This document shows positions 1 to 9,823 of a DNA stretch of 64,000 bases, piece by piece. Source of the DNA: an uncultured Lachnospiraceae bacterium (GTDB taxonomy: Bacteria > Bacillota > Clostridia > Lachnospirales > Lachnospiraceae); NCBI GenBank assembly GCA_910579465.1, contig CAJTUB010000005.1:248001-312000 (forward strand), written 5' to 3'. How positions within the stretch are numbered: position 1 is the stretch's first letter; every line of letters starts with the position of its first letter. The notes under the pieces were generated by a model. It searched no databases and was not told where the DNA came from. It saw nothing but the letters and a program-made list of their open reading frames with translations. The position numbers and the translations under genes are program-made.

Positions 1-90
1 CTGCTGCGGTTCCGGTACTGGCACTTTTAAAATTTCTGAAAACTTGTCTTACCGGCTGCGAAGATTTCCGAAAATTCCACCCCCGGCAGA

Positions 91-141
91 TACTCCTGAC
101 TCTTAATCAGGGTGTCCAGGGTTCGAGCCCCTGGTCGCGCA
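91..141 (+). other. 3' half of tRNA-Lys(CTT), candidate attachment site
   Basis: The sequence reads as the 3' part of a tRNA. There is an anticodon stem-loop CCTGA-CTCTTAA-TCAGG with anticodon CTT, a variable loop, a T-arm CAGGG-TTCGAGC-CCCTG, and the acceptor strand GTCGCGC with discriminator A at 141. The matching 5' acceptor strand (GCGCGAC) and a D-arm are not found upstream, so the gene is truncated and no CCA follows. Integrative elements often recombine at tRNA 3' ends and leave such duplicated halves. With phage gene remnants starting 335 bp downstream, an att-site scar is the simplest reading (inference). Confidence 0.7.
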
Positions 142-475
142 TCGGAAGTCTTAGAGGTTGCCGTAGGGCAGGTTCTAGGGCTTTTATTTTTATAAAAGAC
201 AGTGCAAGGCTTGATTCCCAAATGTGTTGCTTATTGCCTGTGAATAAAAGTGTTTCTATAATTCCTGTGCACAAGATAAAATATTTCGCAAAACCTAAAT
301 GTAAAAGACTATGAAGTCACTATAACAAATTGCAAATATATTTCCATACAGTCAGAAAAACTATACAGAATAGTCTAAGTCTACTTTGTTTAACCACTTA
401 CAAAATACATAATTCTGAAGAATTTAAAATGATAGTCTCAATAGTCTCAACATCTAACCTTCTCCCATAAAAAAG
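142..475. other. AT-rich interval without recognisable gene
   Basis: The 334 bp between the tRNA fragment and the decayed phage head gene hold no convincing reading frame, RNA or repeat. The stretch is AT-rich and carries stop codons in all frames. It is probably deleted or eroded prophage sequence. Confidence 0.4.
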
Positions 476-997
476 ATGAAAGATTTCCAGTCAGGAATTA
501 CAGCTCCGCCACTCCATGTAGACTACCGTTCGACCACAATGCCATATTTTGAGGATGATTTCGGGAGCGGGCGGCGAGAGAAGGGGACGGTAAAGGCAGA
601 CAAAAAGGAGGTCGTACTCCGGCCGAATGATCAGGAAAGGATGGTTGCGAAGGTATTAAGTAGAAGTATGGGAAAAAGTCAAGTTTGTACCACAAATACT
701 ATACCTGCAAGGAATAAAGGCACCTGATTACCTGATTGATGGTAAACGGTTTGATTTGAAATCGCCGACCGGGAAAGGAAAAAACCTGCTGTATGGTCTG
801 ATAGCAAAACAAGGGAAGCAGTCACACTTATCATCGATGTAACAGGCTGCCCTTTAAGCATGGAAGAACTGGAAAGACAGGCGGATGACTTGTATGGCTC
901 ACAAAGAACCGGCTTTCTGGAACAGATTGTTTTTATGAAAAACGGGGAGATTGTAAAGGTACTTGAAAGAATAGGAAAATCAAGAAACCGTCCATAG
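476..997 (+). pseudogene. Decayed phage minor head protein C-terminus with CdiA-CT-like nuclease domain
   Basis: Three frames joined end to end give one coherent protein. The first part (PPLHVDYRSTTMPYF) resembles the C-terminal end of Mu gpF-like minor capsid proteins. It continues through KADKKEVVLRPNDQERMVAK, shifts frame near 671-677 into VKFVPQILYLQGIKAPDYLIDGKRFDLKSP, shifts again near 805-820 into EAVTLIIDVTG, and ends at the TAG at 995-997. The DYLIDGKRFDLKSP and hydrophobic IIDV strands resemble the CdiA C-terminal tRNase fold found at the end of some Firmicutes phage head proteins (recalled, not searched). Two frameshifts and a missing N-terminal body mark it as dead. Confidence 0.6.
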
Positions 998-1257
998 AAC
1001 CAATCAACTGATTCCGTAGAATCAGGATAAGGGGTCCGAGGACGGTTTGCTTAATTATTTTATACCATATTCCCAGGGAAAATGTAAGGAAAACAGTAGA
1101 TTCCCCTGAAAATTTTTGAAAGGTGGTGATAAGTTATCTCCCGGTCATGGGTTAAATGGCAGTTTCGTCTTTTAAGCGTTGCAGACGGAAAAAAACAAAG
1201 TCAAATTTCGTGGTCCGTAACCCACGGTAAAAAACGGAAAATTTGAAAGGAGACGCA

Positions 1258-1767
1258 ATGAACAAAGAGGATTTAATCGCAATGGGTCTGACGGAGGAGC
1301 AGGCAAAAAAGGTCATGGATTCGCTCGACGGGAGCTATGTGAAAAAGACAAGGTTCAATAAAATCAACAAGGAAAGCAAGACCTTGAAGAAATCGCTTTC
1401 CGATAGGGATAAGCAGCTTGAGAATTTAAAAAAACCAACGGCGATAATGCCACGTTACAGCAGCAGATTGCCGATTTGCAGAAGCAGAATGTCGAACAGC
1501 AGAAGGCACATGATGAAGAGCTGGCAAAGCTGAAACCGGATAATGCTGTCGAACTTGCCCTTTCCAGTATGAATGCAAGGAACAGGAAAGCGGCTGGGGC
1601 AATGCCTGATATGTCAAAGTTAAAATGGTAAGCTCGTCGGCTTTAACGAGCAGATTGAAACATTGAAGAAATCAGATACCTATATATTTGATATTCAGCA
1701 GCCTACATGGCAACAGCAAGGTACGAGACCCGACTTGCAGATGCCCAAAAGAACAATCGCCAACTAG
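1258..1767 (+). pseudogene. Phage minor structural (scaffold) protein GP20, frameshifted
   Basis: A good ribosome site (GAAAGGAG) precedes the ATG at 1258. The frame MNKEDLIAMGLTEEQAKKVM with a basic coiled coil is typical of the phage GP20 scaffold family. It breaks near 1430 at an A-run and continues in another frame with NGDNATLQQQIADLQKQN up to DMSKLKW. It breaks again near 1625 and resumes with GKLVGFNEQIETLKKSDTY and FDIQQPTW before the stop at 1765. Read across the two frameshifts, the protein is nearly full length and clearly of the family, but it cannot be translated as one chain. Confidence 0.8.
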
Positions 1768-1814
1768 AGGTTATCAGAATCAAACAGGAGCAGCTGCAGA
1801 AAGTGTTATCCTAA
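1707..1814 (+). pseudogene. 35-codon phage-derived reading-frame remnant
   Basis: Overlapping the end of the GP20 remnant in another frame is a short open stretch, MATARYETRLADAQKNNR and then KQEQLQKVLS, with a highly helical, coiled-coil composition. No ribosome site precedes it. It is probably the tail of another phage gene brought next to GP20 by a deletion. I do not recognise the family. Confidence 0.3.
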
Positions 1815-1845
1815 TGTAAAAATCCAGAACGAACGGTTAAATACT

Positions 1846-4800
1846 GTATCAATCCACTCTTCCCTCTCTGGTTAAAATTCCTTCCTATCTCATTTCAACC
1901 CACTCTTTCCTCGCGGGAAGAGACATTTGACGTAATAATGGAAAACTCAACCATGCTTATTTCAATCCACTCTTCCCTCGCGGGAAGAGACACGGCAGGC
2001 GGTCATAGACGGCGCAATCAGCCAGATTTCAACCCACTCTTCCCTCACGGGAAGAGACCGAAAAGGCGCGTAGCGCGGGGATGAGCTACGGATTTCAATC
2101 CACTCTTCCCTCGCGGGAAGAGACAGCTGACCTGCAGGGGATTGTTACAAAAAGCATATATTTCAATCCACTCTTCCCTCGCGGGAAGAGACGACATGAT
2201 AGGGGTGCGTGCCTTTCAGGTTGATATTTCAACCCACTCTTCCCTCGCGGGAAGAGACAATGTGGCGAACTTCCACAGGTCCTGCTTATGGAATTTCAAC
2301 CCACTCTTCCCTCGCGGGAAGAGACCCGATTCCCGCCGCCCCCCTCCCGCAGATAGCGGAATTTCAACCCACTCTTCCCTCACGGGAAGAGACGCTACGC
2401 CGACACCGGGAGCATAAGGAAAGGAGATTTCAACCCACTCTTCCCTCACGGGAAGAGACAATTTTTAATTTTTTGTAAATAGGCAAGTTTCACTATTTCA
2501 ACCCACTCTTCCCTCACGGGAAGAGACCGGTGAAGTAATCAATGACATTGCTAGCTACCATCAATTTCAACCCACTCTTCCCTCACGGGAAGAGACCAAG
2601 CAGCTTGTCAAGCCAGTCAATCCCGGTGCTATTTCAACCCACTCTTCCCTCACGGGAAGAGACATATTTCGTGGACTGTTACCGCGGATGCTTTCACGTT
2701 TCAACCCACTCTTCCCTCACGGGAAGAGACAGAACCTTTCGCATATCTGCCACTTTCTGCCCCGTATTTCAACCCACTCTTCCCTCACGGGAAGAGACCT
2801 TACGCAAGCATTGACGACGCTATAACTTCTAGATTTCAACCCACTCTTCCCTCACGGGAAGAGACTGCTTAAGGCGGTCACCTGTACGGACGAGGTAAGA
2901 TTTCAACCCACTCTTCCCTCACGGGAAGAGACGCAGAATATTGCGACATGGGACAGGTTCATGGCGATTTCAACCCACTCTTCCCTCACGGGAAGAGACC
3001 ATAGGGAGGTATGGGAAGCGGCATATCCAGATTATATTTCAACCCACTCTTCCCTCACGGGAAGAGACTGCATTGTTGCAATATAAAATAGATGTGATTC
3101 CAATTTCAACCCACTCTTCCCTCACGGGAAGAGACCAGGACAAAGACGAGGCAATCCGCCGACGGAAGATTTCAACCCACTCTTCCCTCACGGGAAGAGA
3201 CACATGATGCCGGACACGCGGTTCGGGTTCTGGTTATTTCAACCCACTCTTCCCTCACGGGAAGAGACTACTTGATGCTTGCAAAGAGGTATTGCAGACA
3301 AAATTTCAACCCACTCTTCCCTCACGGGAAGAGACTTCTCGGAACGAAATTAGCGTTACAGAGGGCCGATATTTCAACCCACTCTTCCCTCACGGGAAGA
3401 GACAGCCGAGAGATTAAAAGTTTACGCGGAGAAAATCAATTTCAACCCACTCTTCCCTCACGGGAAGAGACCAGATAGGGATTGCTTTTTTGACCGCCGA
3501 CCACCGATTTCAACCCACTCTTCCCTCACGGGAAGAGACGTCCACTGTTCAGCCATAGCCCGAGCGATACCCGATTTCAACCCACTCTTCCCTCACGGGA
3601 AGAGACGATACTGTCGGGAGAAAAAAAAGAGGAATACCGGATTTCAACCCACTCTTCCCTCACGGGAAGAGACTCTGCTGACGCTCATGTCCCCGTACAG
3701 TGATCGGATTTCAACCCACTCTTCCCTCACGGGAAGAGACTTTCCACCGCTTCCTGCGGGATAGGGGGCGGCAGATTTCAACCCACTCTTCCCTCACGGG
3801 AAGAGACATGTAGTAGGCGACTACACTTGCCAAAATGGGGAATTTCAACCCACTCTTCCCTCACGGGAAGAGACAAAAAACTCACGTAAAAATCCGTTCT
3901 AAATATAATTTCAACCCACTCTTCCCTCACGGGAAGAGACTACTTCAAGTGACACATTTTCCGGGTTACCGACAATTTCAACCCACTCTTCCCTCACGGG
4001 AAGAGACGTTTGTACCGATAAGGTTGAATCCTGAATCTTTAATTTCAACCCACTCTTCCCTCACGGGAAGAGACAGTAGATGGGACGAATGTGTCAAGGA
4101 TAGTTTCAATTTCAACCCACTCTTCCCTCACGGGAAGAGACCGACGGTCAGCGGAAGATGCAGCAGGGCAGTACGATTTCAACCCACTCTTCCCTCACGG
4201 GAAGAGACCGGTGAGCGGGACGCTTCCGGCGCGTATACGATAATTTCAACCCACTCTTCCCTCACGGGAAGAGACGGCTGTCCTGCGGTTTAAATACTCC
4301 GGACAGAATATTTCAACCCACTCTTCCCTCACGGGAAGAGACACCTATCAGCATCTGTATACCAGCCCTGGTTATAATTTCAACCCACTCTTCCCTCACG
4401 GGAAGAGACTTCCACGCCCGGTATACCAATATACTCGGTTTGTGATTTCAACCCACTCTTCCCTCACGGGAAGAGACTTACCGGACTTGTAAACCCTTTC
4501 AGACACGACATATTTCAACCCACTCTTCCCTCACGGGAAGAGACAGGAGGTCTCGGTCTATACGGATGATGATATCAGATTTCAACCCACTCTTCCCTCA
4601 CGGGAAGAGACGCACGGCTTATGCGGATGTGCCGGTGACAAAGACATTTCAACCCACTCTTCCCTCACGGGAAGAGACGATGGTGTCGGATATCTGGAGG
4701 CTGCAGAAAACATTTCAACCCACTCTTCCCTCACGGGAAGAGACCAAGGCCAACGAGTCCGAAGTCGTCAAGAATGTGATTTCAACCCACTCTTCCCTCA

Positions 4801-6357
4801 CGGGAAGAGACTGTTTCCCAGTCGTCTGAACAGAAGATATGCAGTATTTCAACCCACTCTTCCCTCACGGGAAGAGACCTCCGCCTTCCTCTGCACGGCT
4901 GCCCTGTAATACTATTTCAACCCACTCTTCCCTCACGGGAAGAGACTTGCTAAACTATGGAAGAAAATATCTGCTTGTCTCATTTCAACCCACTCTTCCC
5001 TCACGGGAAGAGACATTTTACGGGGCAGCGAGGGAAAAGTTAATTTAGTATTTCAACCCACTCTTCCCTCACGGGAAGAGACATCCAATAACTGTTTCAT
5101 GTTGCTCTCCCTTCCGATTTCAACCCACTCTTCCCTCACGGGAAGAGACCTGCGTCGGGTACTTCTGATAATCGTTCCGGAAATATTTCAACCCACTCTT
5201 CCCTCACGGGAAGAGACCCTGACATGGGACGATATACAGGCGATACGAGATATTTCAACCCACTCTTCCCTCACGGGAAGAGACATGGACAGGGAATATT
5301 GGTTTTCCAAAAAGAACAAATTTCAACCCACTCTTCCCTCACGGGAAGAGACACAACGGTGCGTACAGCGCAATCACAGAGATAAGATTTCAACCCACTC
5401 TTCCCTCACGGGAAGAGACTTTTGTGGGTTAATCAGATTCTTGCTGGGAAAAAGATTTCAACCCACTCTTCCCTCACGGGAAGAGACCCGGGAGATGGAG
5501 ACGGCAGTCATTATTGACCGATTTCAACCCACTCTTCCCTCACGGGAAGAGACTATCCTGGCTGGCGGCAATATTGCAAAAGGTGAGATTTCAACCCACT
5601 CTTCCCTCACGGGAAGAGACGTGCAGAGTTTGTTACGGCAAGTACCCGGGAACAATTTCAACCCACTCTTCCCTCGCGGGAAGAGACGTCTTATATGCCG
5701 AGAGGTGGCAGGCGTGGATATATTTCAACCCACTCTTCCCTCGCGGGAAGAGACAAAAACGAAAGGCAGCCGGAACGGCTGGAAGGTGATTTCAACCCAC
5801 TCTTCCCTCGCGGGAAGAGACCGGAAGTACAATAGGTTACTCTGATGGTTACGATATTTCAACCCACTCTTCCCTCGCGGGAAGAGACTGTGATACCAAC
5901 TACAACGCCGCTACCAACACAAAATTTCAACCCACTCTTCCCTCGCGGGAAGAGACATAAATTAAAAATTGAATGTGTCGAATTTGTATCATTTCAACCC
6001 ACTCTTCCCTCGCGGGAAGAGACAATCGCTTTTTGCATTGATGAAGGACAGGCGGATATTTCAACCCACTCTTCCCTCGCGGGAAGAGACTTATTAACCA
6101 TAGCAGGAGGGAATGGATATGATATTTCAACCCACTCTTCCCTCGCGGGAAGAGACAAAAAAGAAAGGCTATACTACTACCATAATACGATTTCAACCCA
6201 CTCTTCCCTCGCGGGAAGAGACTTGAAACATTGAAAGAGGCAGAAAATTACTGTAAGATTTCAACCCACTCTTCCCTCGCGGGAAGAGACTAAGGCACAT
6301 ACTTACAATTTTGAAAAATGTGCAATTTCAACCCACTCTTCCCTCGCGGGAAGAGAC
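1846..6357 (-). CRISPR. Type I-C CRISPR array, 67 full repeats and one degenerate terminal repeat
   Basis: On the plus strand a 33-bp repeat ATTTCAACCCACTCTTCCCT... ending CGGGAAGAGAC recurs about every 67 bp, from 1892 to 6357, with 33-35 bp unique spacers. Read on the minus strand (crRNA sense) it starts GTCTCTTCCC and ends TGGGTTGAAAT. It forms an 8-bp stem CTCTTCCC/GGGAAGAG closed by a GTGA or GCGA tetraloop, followed by an 11-nt tail, the geometry Cas5c cuts to leave an 11-nt 5' handle. I count 67 full repeats. A truncated repeat at 1846-1867 marks the trailer. Repeats are stratified by a loop base. The 11 next to the leader (from 5655) have GCGA. The next 49 (2361-5620) have GTGA. The oldest seven are mixed, and some also carry the older handle TGGATTGAAAT. 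Confidence 0.98.
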
Positions 6358-6530
6358 TGCAATTTTTACCAATTTCCCTGACCACTTAATGGCAAAAATT
6401 GTGCATTATCTACAATTCACCTGAATCTCATAAAAAAATTGTAGCATAACTTCTTATAAACCACCCTCTTATCGCTTTAAAAATGGTGCGAAGCTTTCGC
6501 AAATTGATGTTATCTTTCCCTTCGCACTGA
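6358..6530 (-). promoter_or_regulatory. CRISPR leader
   Basis: This AT-rich 173-bp stretch lies between the cas2 stop and the first (newest) repeat, on the side where repeats are least degenerate. It is therefore the leader that drives array transcription and directs spacer integration. Next to the first repeat are two near-complementary blocks, TGCAATTTTTACC (6358-6370) and GGCAAAAATTGTGCA, a possible integration-site or IHF-independent leader motif. A TACAAT -10-like hexamer is present on the minus strand near 6440, but no good -35 box pairs with it. Confidence 0.75.
6487..6501 (-). terminator. Possible weak terminator after cas2
   Basis: TGCGAAGCTTTCGCA forms a 6-bp hairpin 30 bp beyond the cas2 stop. 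On the minus strand it is followed by CCATTTTTAAAG. The short stem and interrupted T-run make it weak. It may separate the cas operon transcript from the array transcript. Confidence 0.3.
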
Positions 6531-6821
6531 TTACACTACAAGTACCCCTTCAGGATCATAGCCTTGCCGGATGCCGTAATGTTCTACCTTGCTTTCATAC
6601 TTATTTCCGAGGTAATAGAAACGCAAGCTATCTTCTTCCTCATTAATAAGTCCTGTCAATTTTTCCTTTAACAGCAATAACTGTGAATAATCCACGATGC
6701 ATTCAAATACTGAATTTTGTACTCTTTGCCCATAATTAACGCATTCCTTTGCCACCTTGCGTAACCTTGTCCGCCCGGAGGCGCTTTGCGTTGATACATC
6801 ATAAGTTATTAATACCAGCAT
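6531..6821 (-). CDS. cas2: CRISPR-associated endonuclease Cas2
   Basis: This 96-residue protein begins MLVLITYDVSTQ, the ferredoxin-fold first strand with the conserved Asp of Cas2. It contains RLRKVAKECVNYGQRVQNSVFE, which includes the Q-x-S-V-F-E strand typical of the family, and length matches. Cas2 dimers bridge two Cas1 dimers to form the spacer integrase. It is the last cas gene, 7 bp downstream of cas1 and adjacent to the leader, as usual in type I-C loci. Confidence 0.97.
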   Translation of the reverse strand: MLVLITYDVSTQSASGRTRLRKVAKECVNYGQRVQNSVFECIVDYSQLLLLKEKLTGLINEEEDSLRFYYLGNKYESKVEHYGIRQGYDPEGVLVV

Positions 6822-6828
6822 CTTACAC

Positions 6829-7863
6829 CTACTTCCATAAAAATGGTGGATATTCCTCTAAATCTCCACGTATCGTCCTCGCCAGCAATAAAGCCTGTAC
6901 ATACGGCACCAGTCCCCACTCTACCTTTTCTTTCAGGTATGGATGTGTAATTACTTCCTTTTTTCGATTCTGCCAGGACGAAAAAAATATTTTGCGCCCC
7001 TTTTCATTTAACAATACCGTTTCATCCTGCTGTACCACAAAATGTTTCTCATTAAGCATTTTTGTATTGATAAGTGTCAGCACGAAGCGGTCTGCCATTA
7101 TCGGGCGTAGTTCTTCCATCAGGTCCAATGCCAGAGATTTTCTTCCGGGCCTGTCGCAATGCATAAATCCGACATAGCTGTCCAGACCTACACTTTCCAG
7201 TGCATTTGCGCAGTCACCGGCAAGAATCGTATACACAAATGATAATAATGCATTTACCTTGTCCCTGGGCGGTCTTCTGTTTCGTCCATCAAAAAAGAAC
7301 TCCTCCTTTTGATTAATAATTAATTCATCAAATATACTAAAATACCGGGCTGCGAGTTCTCCTTCCATTCCTCGGAGGCTATCCATCCCTTCCTCCAGTA
7401 AAACAATACTTTGAAGACCCTCCTGCAATTCAGCAGAAATCTCCTTCAGCCGGGTCACGTCCACCCGTGCGGTATGGTCCCTGCATGTTCGCTCCAGGCT
7501 CCAACGGCAATTATAGATTTTGCCGGTTATCATATTTTTGGCATACGGGAAGCTTCGTTGCGTATCATCTGAAATCCGGTACTGCTCCTTCCGCAGCAAT
7601 ACATTTCCATACGGGCGGCCTGCTGCCTGCGCCAGAAACTTCCCCTGCGGGCTAAAAAGTGCGACTCCGATATTCTTTTCGGCACAGTATCCTATCAGCG
7701 CAGGAGAAGCACCTGCATAAGAAAAGCACAGGATACTTTCGATGTTATGTAATGGGAAGCGTCCTGCTGTCTCCTGCCCCTTCTTTACCACTACATTCTC
7801 CCCATCCAGCGACAAATAGGCATCCTCGGACATTACATAAAGCGTATTTAACAGCTTTTTCAT
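6829..7863 (-). CDS. cas1: CRISPR-associated endonuclease/integrase Cas1
   Basis: The 344 residues have the usual Cas1 layout. The N-terminal beta domain begins MKKLLNTLYVMSEDAYLSLD. The alpha-helical catalytic domain has its Glu in the RGMEGELAARYF helix, the His in YVGFMHCDRPGR and the acidic residue in LDLMEEL. It catalyses spacer integration at the leader-repeat junction with Cas2. The start overlaps the cas4 stop by four bases (ATGA), implying translational coupling. All catalytic regions look intact, so adaptation should be functional. Confidence 0.97.
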   Translation of the reverse strand: MKKLLNTLYVMSEDAYLSLDGENVVVKKGQETAGRFPLHNIESILCFSYAGASPALIGYCAEKNIGVALFSPQGKFLAQAAGRPYGNVLLRKEQYRISDDTQRSFPYAKNMITGKIYNCRWSLERTCRDHTARVDVTRLKEISAELQEGLQSIVLLEEGMDSLRGMEGELAARYFSIFDELIINQKEEFFFDGRNRRPPRDKVNALLSFVYTILAGDCANALESVGLDSYVGFMHCDRPGRKSLALDLMEELRPIMADRFVLTLINTKMLNEKHFVVQQDETVLLNEKGRKIFFSSWQNRKKEVITHPYLKEKVEWGLVPYVQALLLARTIRGDLEEYPPFLWK

Positions 7864-8558
7864 TTTCCACCCCCTTCCTCATTCTCTTCCTTCTCATCTG
7901 CTCCGGTAATCCTCTGTCTGATATACTCTGACACCTTATCCAGTTTTGGCAGTCTTGGAACACAAATTTCATTTAACGAGCAGGCCTGGCATTTCTTTGA
8001 AGACTTTACTACAGGAGTATAGCCCTTCTTCATTAAATCGTGCATTTCTGCACACATAGCTTCCACCATCTGCCGCAGCTCTGCAGTAAATATTACTTCC
8101 TCCCGTCTGCGGTTTTCGCCATAAAAAAGATAACCCTTTTGTATCCCGGTTAAAAACATTTCCTCCATGCACATTGCCTGTGCGCAAAGCTGAAGTCTGT
8201 CCTCCGGTCCCTCTTTCGGTTTTCCGCGTTTATACTCCACCGGACACACCGACCATAATCCTTCATATTTGTGTAAATGGATTCCTTCGCTGCATCTGTG
8301 AAATTCCACCACATCACACTGGCCGCTGATGCCAAGGGAAGCGGAGGCAATGCGTAGTCCCCGGACAATCAAATCATCGCCCCGTTTTTCTACACTTTCT
8401 TCCTGATGCGCCCTTTTGTGAAACAGCTCGCCGGAAACGGTCCGGTAATTCTCTGCCCACTGCTGCTCTATATGAATCAATGCCCACTGGCGGCGGCAAA
8501 AAGCATAATGCTGAATCCCGGAAAGAAGGAGATATTCGTCCTCTGCATACTTCATCAT
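7860..8558 (-). CDS. cas4: CRISPR-associated exonuclease Cas4 (Dna2/RecB type)
   Basis: The 232-residue Cas4 shows the N-terminal cysteine in YAFCRRQWALIHIEQQW, the RecB-type nuclease segment CPVEYKRGKPKEG with catalytic Lys, and a C-terminal Fe-S cysteine cluster KKCQACSLNEICVPRLPK. In type I-C systems Cas4 trims prespacers so that they carry the correct PAM and orientation. Start and stop overlap cas7 and cas1 by four bases each, so the adaptation genes are coupled to the interference genes. Confidence 0.96.
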   Translation of the reverse strand: MMKYAEDEYLLLSGIQHYAFCRRQWALIHIEQQWAENYRTVSGELFHKRAHQEESVEKRGDDLIVRGLRIASASLGISGQCDVVEFHRCSEGIHLHKYEGLWSVCPVEYKRGKPKEGPEDRLQLCAQAMCMEEMFLTGIQKGYLFYGENRRREEVIFTAELRQMVEAMCAEMHDLMKKGYTPVVKSSKKCQACSLNEICVPRLPKLDKVSEYIRQRITGADEKEENEEGGGK

Positions 8559-9445
8559 ATTTTACGGATGACTTCCACAGTGTCCGGAATCTGTTCCTTA
8601 TGAATTTCTACCACATAATCCTGATATTTTCTCGGATATAAAACATCCTCCTTATGTTTTACCTCTACTGCCTCAAATAGCTTATATGCCGGACAGCTTC
8701 CAAGCTCGCTGCTATGTTTGAATACAATCAGCTCCCTTACTGCCATCTTGCCGCGTGCTGCCGAATGGTCATGTTCAAACATATTGATAATTGCCTCCCA
8801 CAACAGCTCCAAATCCTCCTCCGTAAATCCTGTCACTTTACGCGCCAGATTTGCGGATATATACCCCTCTGCACGATACAGCCCATAAGGAACAATACTC
8901 TTACGCCCCATTTCCGTGTTCTTCTTATTGGCATCCTCCTCTGTCGTAATTGCCACTCTTGTAATTGTTACCTCCTGGGAAAAAATCGGGTCTATACTGC
9001 GTGCAAATCCTAACTGGACAGGTCCGCGTACCTGACCACAATTCAAAGATGCTTTTACGAAAGTCGTCATAACCGCCCCGAATGTCCGGATATCAAAAAA
9101 GTTACTGCACATAAAATCACGAATCTTTTTATCTGCATCCGGATCGTTTTTCTTCAAATCCTTTACCTTTTCCTCCTCCACGCCGATATGCTGGTATGCC
9201 AGCTTGTCGCTGCTGTTTAACGGCACATTTTCTTTGATATAAATTTTATAGCCTGTGGCATCCTCTTTCACTGTCTCTACATAATTGCGGATCTTTCTCT
9301 TTAAGCAGACATCCGTCACCAGCCCATATCCGCTTTCCGGGTCAATTCTCGGCAGATTCCCTGCATCCGGGTCCCCGTTCGGATTTCCGTTCTCCACATC
9401 GAACAACACAATAAACTCATACCGGTTCTTAATTACTTCGCTCAT
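8555..9445 (-). CDS. cas7: Type I-C Cascade backbone subunit Cas7 (Csd2)
   Basis: The 296-residue protein starts MSEVIKNRYEFIVLFDVENG and carries the family hallmark NPNGDPDAGNLPRIDPESG, followed by VTDVCLKRKIRNYV. Cas7c polymerises along the crRNA spacer to form the Cascade backbone. The ATG is preceded by a good ribosome site, AGGAGGAAAAGTAA, and directly abuts the cas8c stop. Length is normal for Csd2. Confidence 0.97.
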   Translation of the reverse strand: MSEVIKNRYEFIVLFDVENGNPNGDPDAGNLPRIDPESGYGLVTDVCLKRKIRNYVETVKEDATGYKIYIKENVPLNSSDKLAYQHIGVEEEKVKDLKKNDPDADKKIRDFMCSNFFDIRTFGAVMTTFVKASLNCGQVRGPVQLGFARSIDPIFSQEVTITRVAITTEEDANKKNTEMGRKSIVPYGLYRAEGYISANLARKVTGFTEEDLELLWEAIINMFEHDHSAARGKMAVRELIVFKHSSELGSCPAYKLFEAVEVKHKEDVLYPRKYQDYVVEIHKEQIPDTVEVIRKI

Positions 9446-9823
9446 TTACTTTTCCTCCTTTTTCTCATAAAGCTTCTGTACCTGATGATAGTAACCTAAA
9501 ATGAACATTCCCTGCTCCTCCAGGGACAAACGCTTTGGATAGGCAGCCTGTGCCTGATTTCCGGCTACAATTTTCCCCTGTAATTCAATCAGCATCCGTT
9601 CAAAATAAATTTTTTTCTTCTCCAGCTTCCGCAGATGGCTATTGGAAAGCTTCTGCAAAATTGGGAAAATAGAAGCCGGCGTTGCACATGCCGCATTAAA
9701 GTACCGGTCCTTTATCGTAGTATTTAATTCTACGCCTGCTGCTTCCTTTTGAATTTTTTCCAAAACAGCAAATTCACGCCCGAGCACATAGGCCGGGGAA
9801 TTGCATTCTTCATTTAACGCCAC
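9446..9823 (-). CDS. cas11c: Internal in-frame start for the small subunit Cas11c
   Basis: Inside cas8c a strong Shine-Dalgarno AAGGAGGG (complement at 9831-9838) lies 7 nt before an in-frame GTG (9821-9823). Translation from there gives 125 residues starting MALNEECNSPAYVLGREF, the cas8c C-terminal helical domain. Type I-C systems are known to make Cas11c by internal initiation at this position of cas8c, and two copies join Cascade along the belly. The size and the placement of the start fit. No separate cas11 gene exists in the locus. Confidence 0.82.
   Translation of the reverse strand: MALNEECNSPAYVLGREFAVLEKIQKEAAGVELNTTIKDRYFNAACATPASIFPILQKLSNSHLRKLEKKKIYFERMLIELQGKIVAGNQAQAAYPKRLSLEEQGMFILGYYHQVQKLYEKKEEK

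Noticed and set aside
27..221. 64-codon minus-strand frame over the tRNA fragment
   Set aside because: No ribosome site, and it covers the tRNA-Lys 3' half; chance frame.
2142..6234. Many open frames across 2.1-6.2 kb translating to repeated STHSSLTGRD / FQPTLPSREE / FNPLFPHGKR peptides
   Set aside because: They are readings of the 33-bp CRISPR repeat in its different frames, not protein genes.
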